Assembly (NCBI RefSeq): GCF_002441715.1
Contig: NZ_JXJX01000002.1
Span: 78,104 to 142,103, forward strand
Source: Pseudolactococcus plantarum
GTDB lineage: Bacteria; Bacillota; Bacilli; Lactobacillales; Streptococcaceae
DNA: 64,000 nucleotides
Direction: 5' to 3'
A model generated the notes under the pieces. It was not told the origin of the DNA and did no database searches. It was given only the letters and a program-made list of their open reading frames with translations. Positions 62,047 through 64,000 of this stretch are shown here, one piece after another (positions within the stretch are counted from its first letter, which is position 1; every line of letters starts with the position of its first letter). Position numbers and translations under genes: made by a program.

Positions 62047-63675
62047 TTAAATATGTAAGCGTCGTCTAATGGCAGTTCCCTTGTCACCAAATAATTTTTC
62101 TAAATAGCCTAGTTTAGCAGCCATGACTAAATACGCAACAAAGCCAACACCACCGGCTAGTACGATTGTCAAAATCGTTTTATCTGGTAATACCACTTTA
62201 ACAAAACTCATAATAACTGACATGATTAAAGTCATCACCAAAATACCCAGTACACCACGATAAGTGACTTTGATTGAGAATTGTGTCACTTGTTGAATCT
62301 TACGGATAAATAAGTAAATACCAACACCAAAAGCAATCGTGGTTGCAATCATAGGACCATATACTTCAAAAAATAGAATTGCAGGGATTTGAAGGATAAG
62401 TTTGATAGCTAATGTAACGCCAAAGTATTTCATCGCTGTTCTACTATGATGCAAGGCTTGCAACATAGGAGAAAGCATGGCATAACTCGCCAATAAAATA
62501 CTCTGTAAAAAGGCAAAAACAAACAAATTCAGTTGGAGTTGACTAGGTGCTACATAAAATAAGGTATGGATTTGACGCGCTAATAAACTTAAGCCGACGA
62601 CCACCGGTATCATGAAGACTGAAAATAATTGGATACTAAAACTGATTAATTGCCCTGTCTCTTTTTGATTACCCTTCACATAAGCCGAGGTAACCAATGG
62701 GATACTAACGCCACCTAAGGTCGTTGCAACCCCAAGTAAGACCATCGTCAATTTATCTGAATTAGCCGAGAAATAGGCAAAAAATACTTTTAATTGTGTA
62801 TCTGAATAATTCGAAATCCAACGCATAATATGCGGAAAAGTCGACTGATCAATTAATTTAAAAATTTGGATTGCCGATCCGATGATAATAAACGGAATTG
62901 CTTGTCTTAATGTTTCTACTAAGAGATGAAGTCCATCTACTTGTCGATGCGTTTCACCAGGATTGAGAATTTTCTCGAAGTCTCCTTGCTTCATTAAAGA
63001 TAAAACTAATACGATAAAACTTGCGATCATCCCTATAAACGCTGCAGTCGTAGACTGTGTCACAGCGGCTACCCAATCACCAGAGCCAATTTTCATAATC
63101 ATAAATGCCGTAACTAGCATCCAGATGACACGAACAACCTGTTCCAACAACTGACTTAGTGCATAGGGTCTCATATCATTAATCCCTTGAAAATACCCTC
63201 GCATCACTGACATAGCTGGAAAAACCAAAACTCCTAACGATAAACTTTTCATCACAGGTATCAGTTCTGCACCACCACCTAACAAATCAGCAAAAAATGG
63301 TGCAAGTAAATAGAGTATTGCAGCAAACACAACACCCATGATCAACATGAAAAATAGCATCTGCCTCACTAAACGATAAGACATATTTTTATCATCTAGT
63401 GTGTTATATTTGGCCACTTCTCTAGAGATCGCTACAGGAATACCTGCCGTTGATATCAATAAAAAGAGTGCATAAACGTTATAGCCCATAGAGAAAACAG
63501 CATTCGCCTGATCGCCATGAGTCCCCATCCAAGCATACCATGGAATCAAATAAACGACACCCAGTATTTTCGACAAGAAATCGGCACCTGTTCGCCAAAA
63601 AGCACCCACCAACATCGTATTCTGTTGGTTTCGTGAACTAGCGCCTTCTTCTGTTTCAAAATCTGTATTATTCAT
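62047..63675 (-). CDS. MOP-superfamily lipid flippase (YtgP/MurJ type)
   Basis: A 542-residue membrane protein with about 14 hydrophobic segments. GAFWRTGADFLSKILGVVYLIPWYAWMG-type N-terminus, GIPVAISREVAKYN and VMRGYFQG are hallmarks of the streptococcal YtgP/MurJ group, which flips lipid II for peptidoglycan synthesis. A Wzx-type polysaccharide flippase is the alternative, but no glycosyltransferases are nearby. Era lies upstream. Confidence 0.85.
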   Translation of the reverse strand: MNNTDFETEEGASSRNQQNTMLVGAFWRTGADFLSKILGVVYLIPWYAWMGTHGDQANAVFSMGYNVYALFLLISTAGIPVAISREVAKYNTLDDKNMSYRLVRQMLFFMLIMGVVFAAILYLLAPFFADLLGGGAELIPVMKSLSLGVLVFPAMSVMRGYFQGINDMRPYALSQLLEQVVRVIWMLVTAFMIMKIGSGDWVAAVTQSTTAAFIGMIASFIVLVLSLMKQGDFEKILNPGETHRQVDGLHLLVETLRQAIPFIIIGSAIQIFKLIDQSTFPHIMRWISNYSDTQLKVFFAYFSANSDKLTMVLLGVATTLGGVSIPLVTSAYVKGNQKETGQLISFSIQLFSVFMIPVVVGLSLLARQIHTLFYVAPSQLQLNLFVFAFLQSILLASYAMLSPMLQALHHSRTAMKYFGVTLAIKLILQIPAILFFEVYGPMIATTIAFGVGIYLFIRKIQQVTQFSIKVTYRGVLGILVMTLIMSVIMSFVKVVLPDKTILTIVLAGGVGFVAYLVMAAKLGYLEKLFGDKGTAIRRRLHI

Positions 63676-63689
63676 TTATTATGTTATCC

Positions 63690-64000
63690 TTAAAAATCGT
63701 CTTTACGATAGCCCATTGCATGGATATCAACTTTTTTATCTCGCCAATTAGACTTGATTTTAACCCAAGTCTCCAGATAGACTTTATCGCCAAGCATCAG
63801 TTCAATATCACGACGTGCCATTTTACCGACCTTACGTATCATATCTCCGCCCTTACCAAGGATAATACCCTTTTGGCTTTTGCGTTCAACATATATCGTC
63901 GCCATAATGTGGACTTTGTTAGTCTCTTCATCACGTTTCATCGAATCAACTGTTACAGCGATAGAATGTGGAATCTCTTCACGTGTTAAAATCAATACTT
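63690..64000 (-). CDS. era: GTPase Era, C-terminal part (5' end outside window)
   Basis: The visible ~103 codons are the KH domain of Era, which binds the 3' end of 16S rRNA. Era signatures [31 protein letters not shown] (GxxG loop) and [15 protein letters not shown] are present. The frame is open to the right edge; the TTG at 63995 is not a real start. The GTPase domain would lie beyond 64000. Confidence 0.94.
   Translation of the reverse strand, partial: VLILTREEIPHSIAVTVDSMKRDEETNKVHIMATIYVERKSQKGIILGKGGDMIRKVGKMARRDIELMLGDKVYLETWVKIKSNWRDKKVDIHAMGYRKDDF

Overview
The window comes from a low-GC Gram-positive bacterium of the order Lactobacillales and looks Lactococcus-like. This rests on gene content and order: a leu operon with a small extra gene between leuB and leuC (as I recall from Lactococcus lactis), a mecA-tagO-suf order shared with streptococci, gapN, the yjbK / relQ-ppnK-rluD cluster, ylbF/ylbG next to clpP, rpoB-rpoC, pepO and sodA. 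The species group is an inference; a raffinolactis/piscium-type lactococcus would fit. Nearly all genes are on the minus strand. I see no tRNA, rRNA, CRISPR array, prophage or insertion sequence.

Layout. 1-6.6 kb: the 3'-truncated end of a LicT/BglG antiterminator gene with its own RAT-terminator leader and a cre site, then accessory genes, including a 1036-residue sortase-anchored M60 metalloprotease with a mucin-binding domain. 6.6-15.4 kb: suf Fe-S operon (sufC-D-S-U-B) interrupted by a tRNA-guanine transglycosylase gene between sufU and sufB, preceded by tagO and mecA. 15.6-19.8 kb: an ATPase/permease pair for polar amino acids without a binding protein, the sugar ABC ATPase msmK with a cre site, and a DEAD-box helicase. 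20-25.3 kb: leuABCD with a leader peptide holding four consecutive Leu codons, a CodY-like box and tandem promoters. 25.3-34.6 kb: an amino-acid ABC transporter, a membrane-anchored FKBP, mgtE, rluD, NAD kinase, RelQ, a CYTH protein, ylbG and ylbF. 34.7-39.2 kb: clpP with a CtsR site, gapN with a perfect CodY box, ispH and cysK.

39.3-46.3 kb is the most unusual part. A 1589-residue secreted protein (Sec signal, beta-helix-like N-terminus, thrombospondin type 3 repeats, VWA domain, C-terminal alpha/beta-hydrolase domain with GHSRG) is followed at once by a 287-residue polytopic membrane protein. The unit 'last ~25 codons of the secreted protein + membrane gene' then recurs as a ~1 kb tandem duplication, with a third decayed tail beyond it. 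This is the architecture of a polymorphic toxin locus with duplicated immunity cassettes; that function is inference.

46.5-64 kb is mostly core: sodA, a four-gene amino-acid ABC operon, rpoC, rpoB (TTG start, long leader with a terminator-like hairpin), pepO, a hydrolase pseudogene broken by one in-frame stop, nrdG with a small upstream gene but no nrdD, a MurJ/YtgP-type flippase and the 3' end of era.

Regulation visible in the sequence links the genes: two cre-like sites (CcpA), CodY boxes at leu and gapN, CtsR at clpP, RNA-level control at licT and leu, and perhaps at rpoB.
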